A DNA stretch of 64,000 nt from UQRS01 sp050946935. GTDB lineage: Bacteria; Bacillota; Clostridia; Oscillospirales; Acutalibacteraceae. A model generated the notes under the pieces. The model was not told the origin of the DNA and did no database searches. It saw only the letters and a list, made by a program, of their open reading frames with translations. Of this stretch, positions 50,837 through 62,369 are shown piece after piece; positions within the stretch are counted from its first letter, which is position 1; every line of letters begins with the position of its first letter. The stretch spans positions 1 to 64,000 of the forward strand of contig JBMNVR010000007.1 in NCBI GenBank assembly GCA_050946935.1. The letters are read 5' to 3'. The position numbers and the translations under genes are program-made.

Positions 50837-51691
50837 TTATACATATATGATTACCATTCCAACCGCCAGGCCGATCAGCATGCCAAATGCCGGCGCCTTG
50901 GATTTCCACATCAAGATGGATTCCGGCAAAAGCTCGCCAAACACCACATATAACATAGCGCCGCTGGCAAAGCTCAGCGACAAGGCCAAGCTGAGCGGAC
51001 CGATCGTTCCGAGAGAATATCCAAGCATCGCGCCAAGAATGGTCGGCGCACCGGTGACGGCCGTAATCAATACCGCTTTCACCCGGTTCACACCACCGGC
51101 GATCAGTGGAACCGAAACCGACATACCCTCCGGTATATTGTGCAGACCGATCACAACCGCTAAAGCCATCCCGCCGGTAAACGTGAAGTCAAAATTCCCC
51201 TCACACGCATAGGATGAGCCTATTACCATCCCTTCGGGCAAATTATGCAGCGCAATGGCAAAAGCCATCACCATACCGCCGATAAAGAGGCTGCTTGCAG
51301 TTTTTTGCTTCTTATGTTCTTCATAATGATCGCTGTGGATCAATTCGGAAAGCTGGTCAGCGGTTTTCGGATGCTCGCGATCGATGTGAGATACCTCGTG
51401 ATTTGCGGAACGATCAATCAGATAATTCAGCAGATAAATCACGCCATATCCTACAAGCACCATGCCAATCACCAAAAACACATGAGATGTACTCCCGGGA
51501 TTTTGTGCAATCGCATTTTGCAGCAAATCAAAACAGACAACGCTTAACATCACTCCTCCTGCAAAGCTCAGCAGAAGGCTGACGGTTTTTTCGGAATTGC
51601 GATTAAACAGCGCTCCGATCAGGCCCCCGATTCCCGTTCCACCAACGCCCGCGACTGCTGTAATGATAATAACCCACGCAAAAGCACTCAA
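50837..51691 (-). CDS. ZIP-family divalent metal transporter
   Basis: A 284-residue, eight-helix metal permease of the ZupT/ZIP type, importing Zn, Fe or Mn ions. The two metal-binding helices carry ALHNLPEGM and GLHNIPEGM (helices IV and V), and a cytoplasmic histidine-rich loop (HIDREHPKT...HSDHYEEHKK) lies between helices III and IV. The start is probably TTG at 51691, 10 bases after GGAAGGGA; a reading from 51712 would place the ribosome site inside the gene. It stands alone. The upstream stretch 51713-51900 shows no metal-regulator box that I recognise. Confidence 0.88.
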   Translation of the reverse strand: MSAFAWVIIITAVAGVGGTGIGGLIGALFNRNSEKTVSLLLSFAGGVMLSVVCFDLLQNAIAQNPGSTSHVFLVIGMVLVGYGVIYLLNYLIDRSANHEVSHIDREHPKTADQLSELIHSDHYEEHKKQKTASSLFIGGMVMAFAIALHNLPEGMVIGSSYACEGNFDFTFTGGMALAVVIGLHNIPEGMSVSVPLIAGGVNRVKAVLITAVTGAPTILGAMLGYSLGTIGPLSLALSLSFASGAMLYVVFGELLPESILMWKSKAPAFGMLIGLAVGMVIIYV

Positions 51692-51915
51692 GATGAAAAC
51701 GTCCCTTCCCAAAAGTACGCTTTTTGGCGCAACAAGGACAAAGGCTGAAAAGCTCCGGCAACAAATCGTTTTATTCTTTCAGACTTCGACTTGTTATTTT
51801 AATATTTTATCATATTGCGCCGGCTGGTTCAACACCTTACGCGCAAAATAAAACCGATCGCCGCCTAAAAATCTCCCGTGAAAACTTTTGAGAGCCTCGT
51901 ATGCGATCCCTTCCT

Positions 51916-51943
51916 CGCCAAGAGGGAGCCGAACCCCCTGACC
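51916..51943. repeat. partial copy of the tRNA-Arg 3' end
   Basis: CGCCAAGAGGGAGCCGAACC and its continuation (28 bases) match the tRNA-Arg 3' half at 52104-52130 with two substitutions and one extra base. On the minus strand it would form a T-arm and acceptor strand only; no complete tRNA is present. The 155 bases between the copies hold hairpins (GCAGCCCGCAG with CTGCGGGCTGC, and AAAATCC with GGATTTT) and no gene. It could be an old attachment-site duplication or a decayed tRNA. Confidence 0.6.
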
Positions 51944-52062
51944 CGCGCAGCCCGCAGGGGGAGCTTTCTGCCTCTTGTTTTTCTCCCCGCCTCTGCGGGC
52001 TGCTTGAAAATCCCTTTCGGGATTTTCGGCAGGTCGGGTACATGAATCCCTTTGACGTAAAA

Positions 52063-52097
52063 CAGGAAAAGCCCCGCTTGATGCGGGGCTTTTCCTG
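52063..52097 (-). terminator. tRNA-Arg terminator
   Basis: CAGGAAAAGCCCCGC pairs perfectly with GCGGGGCTTTTCCTG around five bases, followed on the minus strand by TTTTAC, directly after the tRNA CCA end. Confidence 0.85.
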
Positions 52098-52098
52098 T

Positions 52099-52175
52099 TG
52101 GCGCGCCAAGAGGGACTCGAACCCCCGACCTACTGCTTAGAAGGCAGTTGCTCTATCCAGCTGAGCTATTGGCGC
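52099..52175 (-). tRNA. tRNA-Arg (anticodon UCU)
   Basis: A 77-base tRNA on the minus strand with acceptor GCGCCAA pairing TTGGCGC, D-arm GCTCAGCTGGATAGAGC, anticodon loop CTTCTAA (UCU), T-loop GTTCGAGTC, discriminator G and encoded CCA. It reads AGA/AGG codons. It lies downstream of tRNA-Gly on the same strand. Confidence 0.95.
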
Positions 52176-52198
52176 AAAGCAAGAAAACACAAGTAAAA

Positions 52199-52225
52199 AT
52201 CGCCCTGCCCAAAAAGGGAGGGCGA

Positions 52226-52226
<1 letters not shown>
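52199..52226 (-). other. hairpin between tRNA-Gly and tRNA-Arg
   Basis: ATCGCCCTGCCC pairs with GGGAGGGCGAT around AAAAA, immediately after the tRNA-Gly CCA end. It lacks a long T-run, so it may be a processing signal in a two-tRNA transcript. Confidence 0.5.
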
Positions 52227-52299
<73 letters not shown>

Positions 52300-52351
52300 A
52301 GATAAACGGCAAGATGTATTTTACCACACACCCCGCCGTTCGTCAAGCATT

Positions 52352-54688
<2,337 letters not shown>

Positions 54689-54808
54689 AGTGTAAAAACT
54701 CTCCGTTTCCGTAAAACGGCGGAAGCCGCCGTGAAGAGAATGGCTCTTTTTCAAGCGAGAGGTATTTCTCCCCTCTCTTTAAAAATTATAATAGCACAAA
54801 GCGTCAGG

Positions 54809-55360
54809 CTAATTTCTTAACTCCCTGTAAATTTTAAAATAATATCCGCCGAAGGAAAAGGCGATGCTGAAAACAGAAAGCATAATCAAAGTACCGGTCA
54901 GCATCCGCGGAAGCGTGAAAATGTCCGACAAAACTACCGTAAACACAGTGGCATAGATAATCACAGTCGAGAGTTTGCCCCACCAGCGGGCCGAAGGTGT
55001 CTTTTTAACCCCTTTCTTTTTCAGCACAAGCGCGCCGGCCAGCATGGTCAGTTCCTTTGCAAAGAGGAGAACGGCCATAAAAATCATATCGTTATGCCGA
55101 AAGCAAAGGCAGATCAGAATCGCCGCCTGCGTCAGCTTGTCCGCCATGGGATCCAGAATTTTCCCCAGTTCAGAGCACATATGGAAGCGCCGGGCAATAA
55201 AGCCGTCGACCACATCGGTAAAGCCCGAAAGCACAATCACACCCGCCGCTAAAGCAAAGTGATTTTTCACGCTTTCCGCAAAATACAACGCCGCAAACGC
55301 AGGGATCAGAACGATCCGAAAAACCGACAAAAGATTGGGAATGGTCAGCTTTTTATTCAT
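54809..55360 (-). CDS. pgsA: CDP-diacylglycerol--glycerol-3-phosphate 3-phosphatidyltransferase
   Basis: A 183-residue membrane enzyme that makes phosphatidylglycerol phosphate. The CDP-alcohol phosphotransferase motif D-G-x2-A-R-x8-G-x3-D-x3-D is complete (DGFIARRFHMCSELGKILDP then MAD, about 53-78). About five hydrophobic helices are present. Family length is about 180. The upstream neighbour is cvpA (30 bp away) on the same strand, and the start is supported by GAGGAAGTT before the ATG. Confidence 0.92.
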   Translation of the reverse strand: MNKKLTIPNLLSVFRIVLIPAFAALYFAESVKNHFALAAGVIVLSGFTDVVDGFIARRFHMCSELGKILDPMADKLTQAAILICLCFRHNDMIFMAVLLFAKELTMLAGALVLKKKGVKKTPSARWWGKLSTVIIYATVFTVVLSDIFTLPRMLTGTLIMLSVFSIAFSFGGYYFKIYRELRN

Positions 55361-55390
55361 AACTTCCTCCTCTAAACAACATCCTGTGCA

Positions 55391-56095
55391 TTATGAAAAC
55401 AGGCCAAACTGACTGAAAAAGCCGTAAACATAAGAGGTATGCAGCATCTCTTCCTTCACAAAACCAAAACCGGAAGGACTTACGCAAAACAGCAGTGACA
55501 AAACAATGCAGATCAAAAAAACCGCAAGCAACCCCTTAAACAGGCCGAGCACACCGCCCAGCGCGCGATTGAGGGCGCCGAGTATATGGAAGCTCAGCAG
55601 CCGGTTGAGCCAGACGGCTGCAAACCGCACCAGAATCATACCAACCGTAAAGACGGCGGCCACGACAATCCAGTGCAAAATCCCCTTGCAAAGCGGAGCC
55701 ACCACACTCCGCACCACCTGATCTGAGACGGCGGACGCTCCTTCCTCCACGGCGGAGGTCATGGAGGAAATCACCTGTCCCTTGCTGATTCCCATCAGCT
55801 CCGCGCCGGCCGTCAGGAAGGTCGGGAGCTGCTCCCATACCTCCTCCACCGAGCCGCCGGAGGGTGACAGAGAGGCGTTCACAACCTCGCTGGTTTTTTC
55901 GACCACCGGTTGGCTGAGAAAGCGATCATAAACCCCGTCGGCAATCGGCTGTGAAAAGCTCATGGCAATATACAGCATCAAAAGCCAGCCGGCAAGCTCA
56001 ATCGCCGTGCGGACAAAGCCCCGGCGGGCGGAGGACCAGATAAAAGCGATTACAATAAGCAGCAGTACAATATCCAGAACCAGTCCGGTTCCCAT
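55391..56095 (-). CDS. cvpA: CvpA-family membrane protein
   Basis: A 234-residue protein with four predicted helices: LVLDIVLLLIVIAFIWSSAR at the N-terminus, a second helix to about 50, a soluble loop, then two helices in the C-terminal half (IVVAAVFTVGMILVRFAAVW and GVLGLFKGLLAVFLICIVL). The RRGFVRTAIELAGWL segment after helix 1 and the GGVLGLFKG segment are the conserved CvpA parts. The ATG at 56095 follows GGAGG by 8 bases; an upstream TTG lies inside that ribosome site. Its role in Gram-positives is not well defined. Confidence 0.85.
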   Translation of the reverse strand: MGTGLVLDIVLLLIVIAFIWSSARRGFVRTAIELAGWLLMLYIAMSFSQPIADGVYDRFLSQPVVEKTSEVVNASLSPSGGSVEEVWEQLPTFLTAGAELMGISKGQVISSMTSAVEEGASAVSDQVVRSVVAPLCKGILHWIVVAAVFTVGMILVRFAAVWLNRLLSFHILGALNRALGGVLGLFKGLLAVFLICIVLSLLFCVSPSGFGFVKEEMLHTSYVYGFFSQFGLFS

Positions 56096-56142
56096 CCCTT
56101 GCACCTCCAAAATTCAGAATATAAGACGCCGCGCGGCCGGGA

Positions 56143-57810
56143 TTATGTTTTCACGCTGTCGGCCGCCCGCCGCTCGGAGGCCGAAACCGGCTCGATCATC
56201 TCAATTTCCCGCAGACCGGAGAGATACAGCTTTCCGCCGGTATACCCGACGCCGTTCACACTGAAATCGCAGTCGACCGAACCGGCCGCGTTTCCCGAAA
56301 AAGTGTAGAACCAGACCTTGCTGTCGGTCAGCAGCGCGACCGAATCCCCGGCGACGCAAACATCCTTGATATTCATCCGCACGGTGAACACACCAAGGCT
56401 GTTTCCTTTTTTATCCAGGACGCTGACGCAATAATCGCCCGAGTTGCCGGCCAGTTTATCCACCACGGCAATCCGGTCGTCGGTTTTCCGGACAAGGTGC
56501 AGCGTTCCGGTCGCCGCCACGGCCGCTTTCTGCGTTCCGTTCCGATCAAGCAGCAGCACCCGGTCGTCGCAGACAACCAGGAACGCCGAACCGCCGACCG
56601 GTTCAATTGAGATAATCGCCCCGCCCTCAATCGTCAGGGAGGAGAGCGGTGCACTTTGCTTTGTATCAAAAAGATAGACGGTCGAGCGATAGGCGCCGCC
56701 CGACACCGTGACGCCGCCGGCCGCAATCCGCCGGCCGTTGTCCGCAACGCCGACCGCCGTTAAGGTCGCGTCGGCGCTGTACCAGTTAAAAATATTCTCC
56801 ATCTTTTTATTATATACCTGCAGCTCGCCACTGTATTCCACCGAGGACAGGACAAAGGCCGAGACGCCGCTGCGCCCCATCGCGGCGTTATAGATGTTGC
56901 CGCTCATCGTTCCGGAATACAGGACGCGATCCATGTTCTCCACCGAATAGCCGGTGCCGCCGCGGTCGAAAACAACCAGCCGGGATTCCGACTGGGCGAC
57001 CGCCGGGTTGGAGAAGCCGTGCCGCCGCACAAAAATCTGCTTACCGGAGGCGTTGTAGCACTCGTTCTCGCTCCCGCCCACCAGAAGCAGAACGCCGTTT
57101 TCCGCCCGGAGACCGGCCGTTCCCTCCTCCGAAGCGAGGAGCGGAAAACCGCTGCCGCTTCCGGTTTTGGCGAAGGCGTTCTGGAAATACTCCACCACGC
57201 CGGTCGGGGTTGAGATAGCCGCCAACAGCAACAGCAGCGCCAACAGCCCGCCAAACCCCAGCAAAATCCACCGTTGCCGCATTTTCAGCAATTTTCGTCC
57301 TTCCACCACGGCAAAGGTGGTGTTCCCCTGCGGATCGACAAATTTCGCCGGGCGGCGGGGAGCATACCGCTTGACCGGCGGTCGGGATTTGCGCTGTTCC
57401 TTTTCGCTCATGTGGGACTGTCGCTCTTTCTCGGGCAGGCGGCCGGCCTCCCGCAGCAACTCGCGTTCCACCTCCGACGGAATCGGCTCCGGAGACGGCT
57501 TGCGCACCTCTTTTGCAGATGCGGAGGACATATTTTCTTTTTCCCGCAGCGCGTCGGCCCGATCAGACCGGCGGCGAGCGGCCATCTCCTCATCCCGGCG
57601 GCGCTGTTCTTCCTTTTCGCGCTCGCGCGCCAGCTTTTTGGCCCGGCGGGCGTCGGCCGTCTCGATTGGGAGGGCCTGTACCGCGATCGCTCTTTTGCGG
57701 GTGGAATCTTCCGGTTCCCCCGGCCTCACCATTGCGGGCGGGACGGATTTGCCACCCGTCTTCCGGCTGCGGCTGACCTTGATTCCCTTCTTCTTTTTGT
57801 ATTCCGGCAT
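56143..57810 (-). CDS. DUF5711-like single-pass protein with outer beta-propeller
   Basis: A 555-residue protein. The cytoplasmic N-terminal part (about 1-175) is highly charged, with RKTGGK, an ARRAKKLAREREKEEQRRRD helix and Arg/Pro-rich stretches. One transmembrane helix (RWILLGFGGLLALLLLLAAI, about 177-196) is followed by a domain of repeated beta strands (about 225-545) with LLLVGG, RLVVFDRGG, VYLFDT and VLLLDRNG blades, as in DUF5711 propeller proteins next to cvpA in Clostridia. No enzyme motif is seen. The start at 57810 has GGAGGTG 7 bases upstream. The gap 57811-58034 is empty. Confidence 0.75.
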   Translation of the reverse strand: MPEYKKKKGIKVSRSRKTGGKSVPPAMVRPGEPEDSTRKRAIAVQALPIETADARRAKKLAREREKEEQRRRDEEMAARRRSDRADALREKENMSSASAKEVRKPSPEPIPSEVERELLREAGRLPEKERQSHMSEKEQRKSRPPVKRYAPRRPAKFVDPQGNTTFAVVEGRKLLKMRQRWILLGFGGLLALLLLLAAISTPTGVVEYFQNAFAKTGSGSGFPLLASEEGTAGLRAENGVLLLVGGSENECYNASGKQIFVRRHGFSNPAVAQSESRLVVFDRGGTGYSVENMDRVLYSGTMSGNIYNAAMGRSGVSAFVLSSVEYSGELQVYNKKMENIFNWYSADATLTAVGVADNGRRIAAGGVTVSGGAYRSTVYLFDTKQSAPLSSLTIEGGAIISIEPVGGSAFLVVCDDRVLLLDRNGTQKAAVAATGTLHLVRKTDDRIAVVDKLAGNSGDYCVSVLDKKGNSLGVFTVRMNIKDVCVAGDSVALLTDSKVWFYTFSGNAAGSVDCDFSVNGVGYTGGKLYLSGLREIEMIEPVSASERRAADSVKT

Positions 57811-58034
57811 AGGATACACCTCCGCCGCGGTGTCTGACGCGGCCGTTGTTTTGATGATATCATGAACGCGGCGCGTCCATGGCTGGAATCCGAATGGTTT
57901 TACGGCTATAGCACATTTTGTCCGGCGGGCAAAAAAGACGGCGTATACTATGCGCCGTGCGGACAAACAACCATCTTGCCTCTGCCTGCTCGCAAAAGGC
58001 GGTCAGCCCCCTGCGGCCATCCGCTGTAAATATA

Positions 58035-58772
58035 CTACGCATACCACACTTTTTCAAGAAAAAGCCCCTGCGGCGGCGCGGTGGGTCCCGCCTTTGCCCG
58101 GTCGCCGGAGGCAATGATCTCCTGCAAAGCCTCCACCCCGATCCGGCCGGCCAGCACCTCAGCCAGCGTGCCGGCTATGATCCGCACCATGTTGTACAAA
58201 AAGCCGTCGGCCGTGATAAACAGACGGAGGAGCGACCCCTCCCCCTCCACATAACAGTCGGAGACGGTGCGAACCGTGTCGGTCACGCTGCTGCCCGCGG
58301 CGCAGAAGCCCCGGAAATCATGCCGCCCGACAAAGGCGGTGCAAGCCCGCCCCAGCAGCGCGGCGTCAGCCCTTTGCGGAATGCGCCAGGCATACCCCTC
58401 TAAAAACGGGTCGCGCAGGCGGGAACACAAAATCTGATAGCAATAGGTTTTCCCCTTGCAGGAATACCGGGCGTGAAATCCCGCCTCTGCCTCCCGGCAG
58501 GCGAGCGCGGCCACATCGGCGGGCAGACGGGTATTCAGCGCCAGCGGCACCCGGTCAGCCGGCATGGGAAGAACCGCGTCAAAGTGGGCGCAGAATTCCC
58601 TTGCGTGCACACCGGCGTCGGTGCGGCTGCATCCGGTCAGGGCCGGACGAAAGCCCAGCACCCCCTCCAGCGCGTCCTGTACCGTCTGCTGCACCGAACG
58701 CGCGTTGGCCTGCACCTGCCAGCCGCAGTAGGCAGCGCCGACATATCGCAGGGTCAAAAGATAGCGCGGCAT
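58035..58772 (-). CDS. truA: tRNA pseudouridine(38-40) synthase TruA
   Basis: A 245-residue enzyme that makes pseudouridine at tRNA positions 38-40. The N-terminal RYLLTLRYVGAAYCGWQVQ and the catalytic aspartate in GCSRTDAGVHAREFCAHF (about 52-69) are conserved, as are CKGKTYCYQI and FLYNMVRIIAGTLAEV near the end. The start at 58772 follows GGAGGGTG. It is the last gene of the ecfA1-ecfA2-ecfT-truA set, an order conserved in Firmicutes, and starts 5 bp after ecfT. Confidence 0.95.
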   Translation of the reverse strand: MPRYLLTLRYVGAAYCGWQVQANARSVQQTVQDALEGVLGFRPALTGCSRTDAGVHAREFCAHFDAVLPMPADRVPLALNTRLPADVAALACREAEAGFHARYSCKGKTYCYQILCSRLRDPFLEGYAWRIPQRADAALLGRACTAFVGRHDFRGFCAAGSSVTDTVRTVSDCYVEGEGSLLRLFITADGFLYNMVRIIAGTLAEVLAGRIGVEALQEIIASGDRAKAGPTAPPQGLFLEKVWYA

Positions 58773-58777
58773 TTTTC

Positions 58778-59620
58778 TCACCCTCCAAGCACCGGAAGCG
58801 CTGCGTACAAAACATTCAGGCCGATCACCCCGGCGCACAGGAGCACCACGCTTCCCAGCAGCAGCCAGTCGCGGCCGCCGAAATGCAGCCGCTTCATTCG
58901 GCTGCGCCCCTTTCCGCCGTTGTAACAGCGGCTCTCCATCGCCTCAGCCAGCTCATACGCCCGGCGGAAAGAGGAGATCAGCAAAGGGATCAGAATCGGC
59001 AGCATGGCCCTGATCCGTTTGAGCAAGCCGCCGCTTTCCATATCGGCGCCCCGCGCCTTCTGTGCGCTCATGATTTTCTCGGTCTCCTCAATCAAAGTGG
59101 GGATAAAGCGCAGTGCGATGGTCATCATCATGGCCATGGTGTGCACCGCCGTTTTCAGCCCGATGTATCCGAGTGGGGAGAGCAACAGCTCGATCGCGTC
59201 GGTCAGGGCGGTCGGCGTGGTCGTGTAGGTCAGCAGGGCGCTGGCCAGGACCAGCAGAACAATGCGGACGGCGATAAAGGCCGACTGAGAAAGGCCGCCG
59301 GTCGTGATCCGGATAAAGCCCCAATGTACCAGCGTCATGCCGCGGTCGACATAGAAGATATTAATAACCGCCGTAAAAATGATGATCGGCAGAATGGTCT
59401 TGACATTCTTTAAATAAATCTTCAGCGGCACCCGGGTCATCAGCATAAAAACAAAGAGCGAAACAACCATCACCGCCATTGACAGCACATTGTTTGCAAG
59501 AAAAACAAAAACGATGTACAAAATGGTGATGAGAATTTTGGAACGCGGATCGGCCTTATGAAACAGGGAATCGGCCGGAAAGAACTGTCCCAGCGTAATA
59601 TCCTTAAGCACGGCCGTCAC
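58778..59620 (-). CDS. ecfT: energy-coupling factor transporter membrane subunit EcfT
   Basis: A 280-residue scaffold subunit of group II ECF vitamin importers. Five to six helices are predicted. The coupling helices carry the two conserved Ala-Arg-Gly-type motifs AQKARGAD and EAMESRCYNGG, which contact the two ATPases; the second has a Cys where Gly is usual (SRCY), a known variant. It overlaps the end of ecfA2 by 17 bases, implying coupled translation. Substrate-specific S components are not in this window. Confidence 0.93.
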   Translation of the reverse strand: MTAVLKDITLGQFFPADSLFHKADPRSKILITILYIVFVFLANNVLSMAVMVVSLFVFMLMTRVPLKIYLKNVKTILPIIIFTAVINIFYVDRGMTLVHWGFIRITTGGLSQSAFIAVRIVLLVLASALLTYTTTPTALTDAIELLLSPLGYIGLKTAVHTMAMMMTIALRFIPTLIEETEKIMSAQKARGADMESGGLLKRIRAMLPILIPLLISSFRRAYELAEAMESRCYNGGKGRSRMKRLHFGGRDWLLLGSVVLLCAGVIGLNVLYAALPVLGG

Positions 59621-60488
59621 CCGCCTTTCCCAGTGCTTTCAGCAGGATCGCCTCCGCCGCATCGACGGTATAGGCGTCCTCCCCGGTAAGGAGGCCGCGT
59701 TCATGCAGCCCCATAAAAATCCGGGTGACCTGCGGCACGTTCAACCCGATGGCCGACAGTTCAGCCGCGTGGGAATAAACCGCTTCTACCCGATCAAACA
59801 TTTTGACCCGGCCCTCCGCCATAACCAGCACCCGGTCGGCCACGCGGGCCATATCCTCCATACTATGGGAGACGATGATCACGGTTGAGCCGGTGGCCTT
59901 CTGATACTCCTTCACGCGGGCGAAGATTTTGTCCCGCCCCGAAGGGTCGAGGCCGGCAGTCGGCTCATCCAGCACCAGCACGTCCGGCCGCATGGCCATA
60001 ACGCCGGCGATGGCGGCCCGCCGTTTCTCCCCACCCGAAAGGTCGAAGGGCGATCGGTCGAGATGATGCGCCTTGACCCCGACCAGCTCGGCCGTCTCCC
60101 GCACGCGGCGGTCGACCTCCTCCGGCGAGAGACCCATATTGATCGGACCAAAAGCGATGTCCTTGTACACCGTTTCTTCAAACAACTGGTACTCAGGATA
60201 CTGGAACACCAGGCCGACGCGGAACCGCACCGACCGGATTTCCTTCGGGTTTTCCCAAATATCCCGCCCGTCGAGCAGCACGCGGCCGGAGGTCGGCCGG
60301 ATCAGCCCGTTGAGATGCTGAATCAGGGTCGATTTGCCCGAGCCGGTATGCCCGATGATTCCGACAATCTCGCCCTTTTCAATCTCCACATTCACATCGC
60401 GCAGGGCGTGCATGGCGTAGGGCGTGCCCTCCCCATAAATATAGGATAGATTTTCCACCTTGATGATCGGCAACGCAGTTTCCCTCAT
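59604..60488 (-). CDS. ecfA2: energy-coupling factor ATPase EcfA2
   Basis: A 294-residue ATPase of the ECF module. It has Walker A GHTGSGKSTL, the Q-loop VFQYPEYQLFEETVYKDIAFGP typical of EcfA2, signature LSGGEKRRAAIAGVMAM and Walker B VLVLDEPTAGLD. The switch histidine is in VSHSMEDMARV. The ATG at 60488 overlaps the ecfA1 stop in an ATGA junction, so no strong ribosome site is needed. Together with EcfA1 it forms the heterodimeric motor. Confidence 0.94.
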   Translation of the reverse strand: MRETALPIIKVENLSYIYGEGTPYAMHALRDVNVEIEKGEIVGIIGHTGSGKSTLIQHLNGLIRPTSGRVLLDGRDIWENPKEIRSVRFRVGLVFQYPEYQLFEETVYKDIAFGPINMGLSPEEVDRRVRETAELVGVKAHHLDRSPFDLSGGEKRRAAIAGVMAMRPDVLVLDEPTAGLDPSGRDKIFARVKEYQKATGSTVIIVSHSMEDMARVADRVLVMAEGRVKMFDRVEAVYSHAAELSAIGLNVPQVTRIFMGLHERGLLTGEDAYTVDAAEAILLKALGKAGDGRA

Positions 60489-61327
60489 TTCGCTAAAATC
60501 CCGGCAAGAATGTCGATGCATTCGTCGGTGTCGATGACCCCGTCGGGGAGGTCGACGCCCTTTTGCCTCAGCCGGTAGAGCAGCTCGGTCGGCTGCGGCA
60601 GATCGAGGCCGGTCGCCTTGACCGCCTCCACCTGGGAAAAGACCTCCCGCGGCGCGCCGTCCAGCAAAATCTCGCCCTTGTCCATGACCACCACCCGGTC
60701 AGCGCCGGCCGCCTCGTCCATATAATGCGTGATTAGAAGGATGGTGATCCCCTTCTCCCGATTGAGGCGGTGGATGGTCTCAATCACGTCACGGCGGCCG
60801 CGGGGATCGAGCATGGCGGTCGGCTCATCCAGAACGATGCAGTCCGGCTCCATTGCAATGATGCCGGCAATGGCGACCCTCTGCTTCTGCCCGCCCGAAA
60901 GCTTGTGCGGCGCGTGATCCTTATATGCATACATCCCCACCGTGCGCAGCGCGTCGTCCACCCGGCGGCGGATTTCCTCCGGCGCGAGGCCGAGATTCTC
61001 CGGCCCGAAAGCGACATCCTCCTCCACCACGGTGGCAACCAACTGGTTGTCGGGATTCTGAAAGACCATGCCGACCTTCTGATGAATCGCAATATCCAGC
61101 TTTTCATCGGCCGTCTCCATCCCGTCGACCAGCACCCGACCCTTTTGCGGCCGGTTGAGGCCGTTGAACAGCTTGGCCAGGGTAGATTTGCCTGAGCCGT
61201 TGTGCCCCAGAATCGCAGTAAAGGAGCCGCGCTCGATCGAAATATTAAAATGCTCCAGCGTGCGGGGCGCGTCCTCCTCATCACTGTAGGAGAAGGTGAC
61301 GTCCTCTACCTTTATAATCTCATCCAT
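60485..61327 (-). CDS. ecfA1: energy-coupling factor ATPase EcfA1
   Basis: A 280-residue ATPase, the first gene of the ECF module. It has Walker A GHNGSGKSTL, VFQNPDNQLVATVVEEDVAF (Q-loop of EcfA1), signature LSGGQKQRVAIAGIIAM and Walker B CIVLDEPTAMLD, plus the switch histidine in ITHYMDEAAGA. GAAAAGGGA precedes the ATG. The upstream methyltransferase gene ends only 24 bp away, so transcription may continue through. Confidence 0.94.
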   Translation of the reverse strand: MDEIIKVEDVTFSYSDEEDAPRTLEHFNISIERGSFTAILGHNGSGKSTLAKLFNGLNRPQKGRVLVDGMETADEKLDIAIHQKVGMVFQNPDNQLVATVVEEDVAFGPENLGLAPEEIRRRVDDALRTVGMYAYKDHAPHKLSGGQKQRVAIAGIIAMEPDCIVLDEPTAMLDPRGRRDVIETIHRLNREKGITILLITHYMDEAAGADRVVVMDKGEILLDGAPREVFSQVEAVKATGLDLPQPTELLYRLRQKGVDLPDGVIDTDECIDILAGILAK

Positions 61328-61351
61328 GTTGATAAATCCCTTTTCCTAACA

Positions 61352-62233
61352 TTAAAGTGCCGTCTCTCCGTCGGGGAGCCAGACGGTCGTATTGCCACAG
61401 GGCAGGATCAGCGGCTTGTCGGTAACCGGCAGGCCGATCTCATCACTCGCCGTGCGGCCGCCGAATGCGCCGCCGACCGTGCGACTGACCATAAAATTGA
61501 GCAGGGTATGCGAAAAACCACCGGTATAGGAGTTGAGCAGGAAAAACAAAGGCCGCTCGGACAAAAGCCGCGCCGTTAAATCCAGCAGGTGAGAAAGCTG
61601 CGCCTCCAGCTTCCAGACCTCGCCCCCCGGCCCCCGCCCGTAGGACGGAGGATCCATAACGATGCCATCATAGGTGTTGCCGCGCCGGATCTCCCGCTCG
61701 GCGAACTTGACGCAGTCGTCGACCAGCCAACGCACCGGCCGTTCGGCAAGGCCGCTTGCACGGCTGTTCTCCTTTCCCCAGGCAACCATGCCCTTGGATG
61801 CGTCGACATGGGTGACTGCCGCCCCCGCCGCGAGGCAGGCCAGCGTCGCCCCGCCGGTATAGGCGAAGAGATTAAGCACTTTAACCGGCCGGCCAGCTTT
61901 CCGGATCAAGCCGGACATCAGTTCCCAGTTGACCGCCTGCTCTGGAAAAAGGCCGGTATGCTTAAAGCCCATAGGCTTCAGATTGAATTTCAGCCCCTCG
62001 AAACCGATCGTCCAGACGTCGGGCACCTTCCGGTAGCTTTCCCAATATCCCCCGCCGGAGGCTGAACGGTGATACCTCGCGTGCGCCTGCTTCCAGCGCG
62101 GGTCGGTTCGATCGTCCTCCCAGATAATCTGCGGATCCGGCCGGATAAGGAGGATGTCCCCCCATCTCTCCAGTCGCTCCCCGCGGGAGGCGTCGATCAG
62201 TTCATAGTCGGCAAAATGTTTGATATATCGCAA
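61352..62233 (-). CDS. class I SAM-dependent methyltransferase (RlmI-like, no PUA domain)
   Basis: A 293-residue methyltransferase. The SAM-binding Rossmann part contains VLNLFAYTGGATLACLA (motif I, about 163-179) and VTHVDASKGMVAWGKEN; motif IV is IVMDPPSYGRGPGG, the DPPxYG form of RNA or base N/C-methyltransferases such as RlmI/RlmK. The N-terminal PUA domain of RlmI is replaced by about 100 residues beginning RYIKHFADYELIDASRGERL. The start is TTG at 62233, 7 bases after GGAGGAGGAG; longer readings run into glmM. The target is likely rRNA but not proven. Confidence 0.85.
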   Translation of the reverse strand: MRYIKHFADYELIDASRGERLERWGDILLIRPDPQIIWEDDRTDPRWKQAHARYHRSASGGGYWESYRKVPDVWTIGFEGLKFNLKPMGFKHTGLFPEQAVNWELMSGLIRKAGRPVKVLNLFAYTGGATLACLAAGAAVTHVDASKGMVAWGKENSRASGLAERPVRWLVDDCVKFAEREIRRGNTYDGIVMDPPSYGRGPGGEVWKLEAQLSHLLDLTARLLSERPLFFLLNSYTGGFSHTLLNFMVSRTVGGAFGGRTASDEIGLPVTDKPLILPCGNTTVWLPDGETAL

Positions 62234-62369
62234 AAGTGATCTCCTCCTCCCGATTCGTTCTTCAGCGGTTGTGTGTACAAAATTTTGGGGATAAATCGTT
62301 CGTTTGGATTGTGAAGCGAACGGGATCCGGGTGCTCGTTCTCCGCCTTTCGGAAAAGCGACCGCCCGGT

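Noticed and set aside
51901..52140. Small open frame running into tRNA-Arg
   Set aside because: It ends in the SNPRPT-type peptide made by antisense tRNA reading; the DNA is the tRNA and its partial copy.
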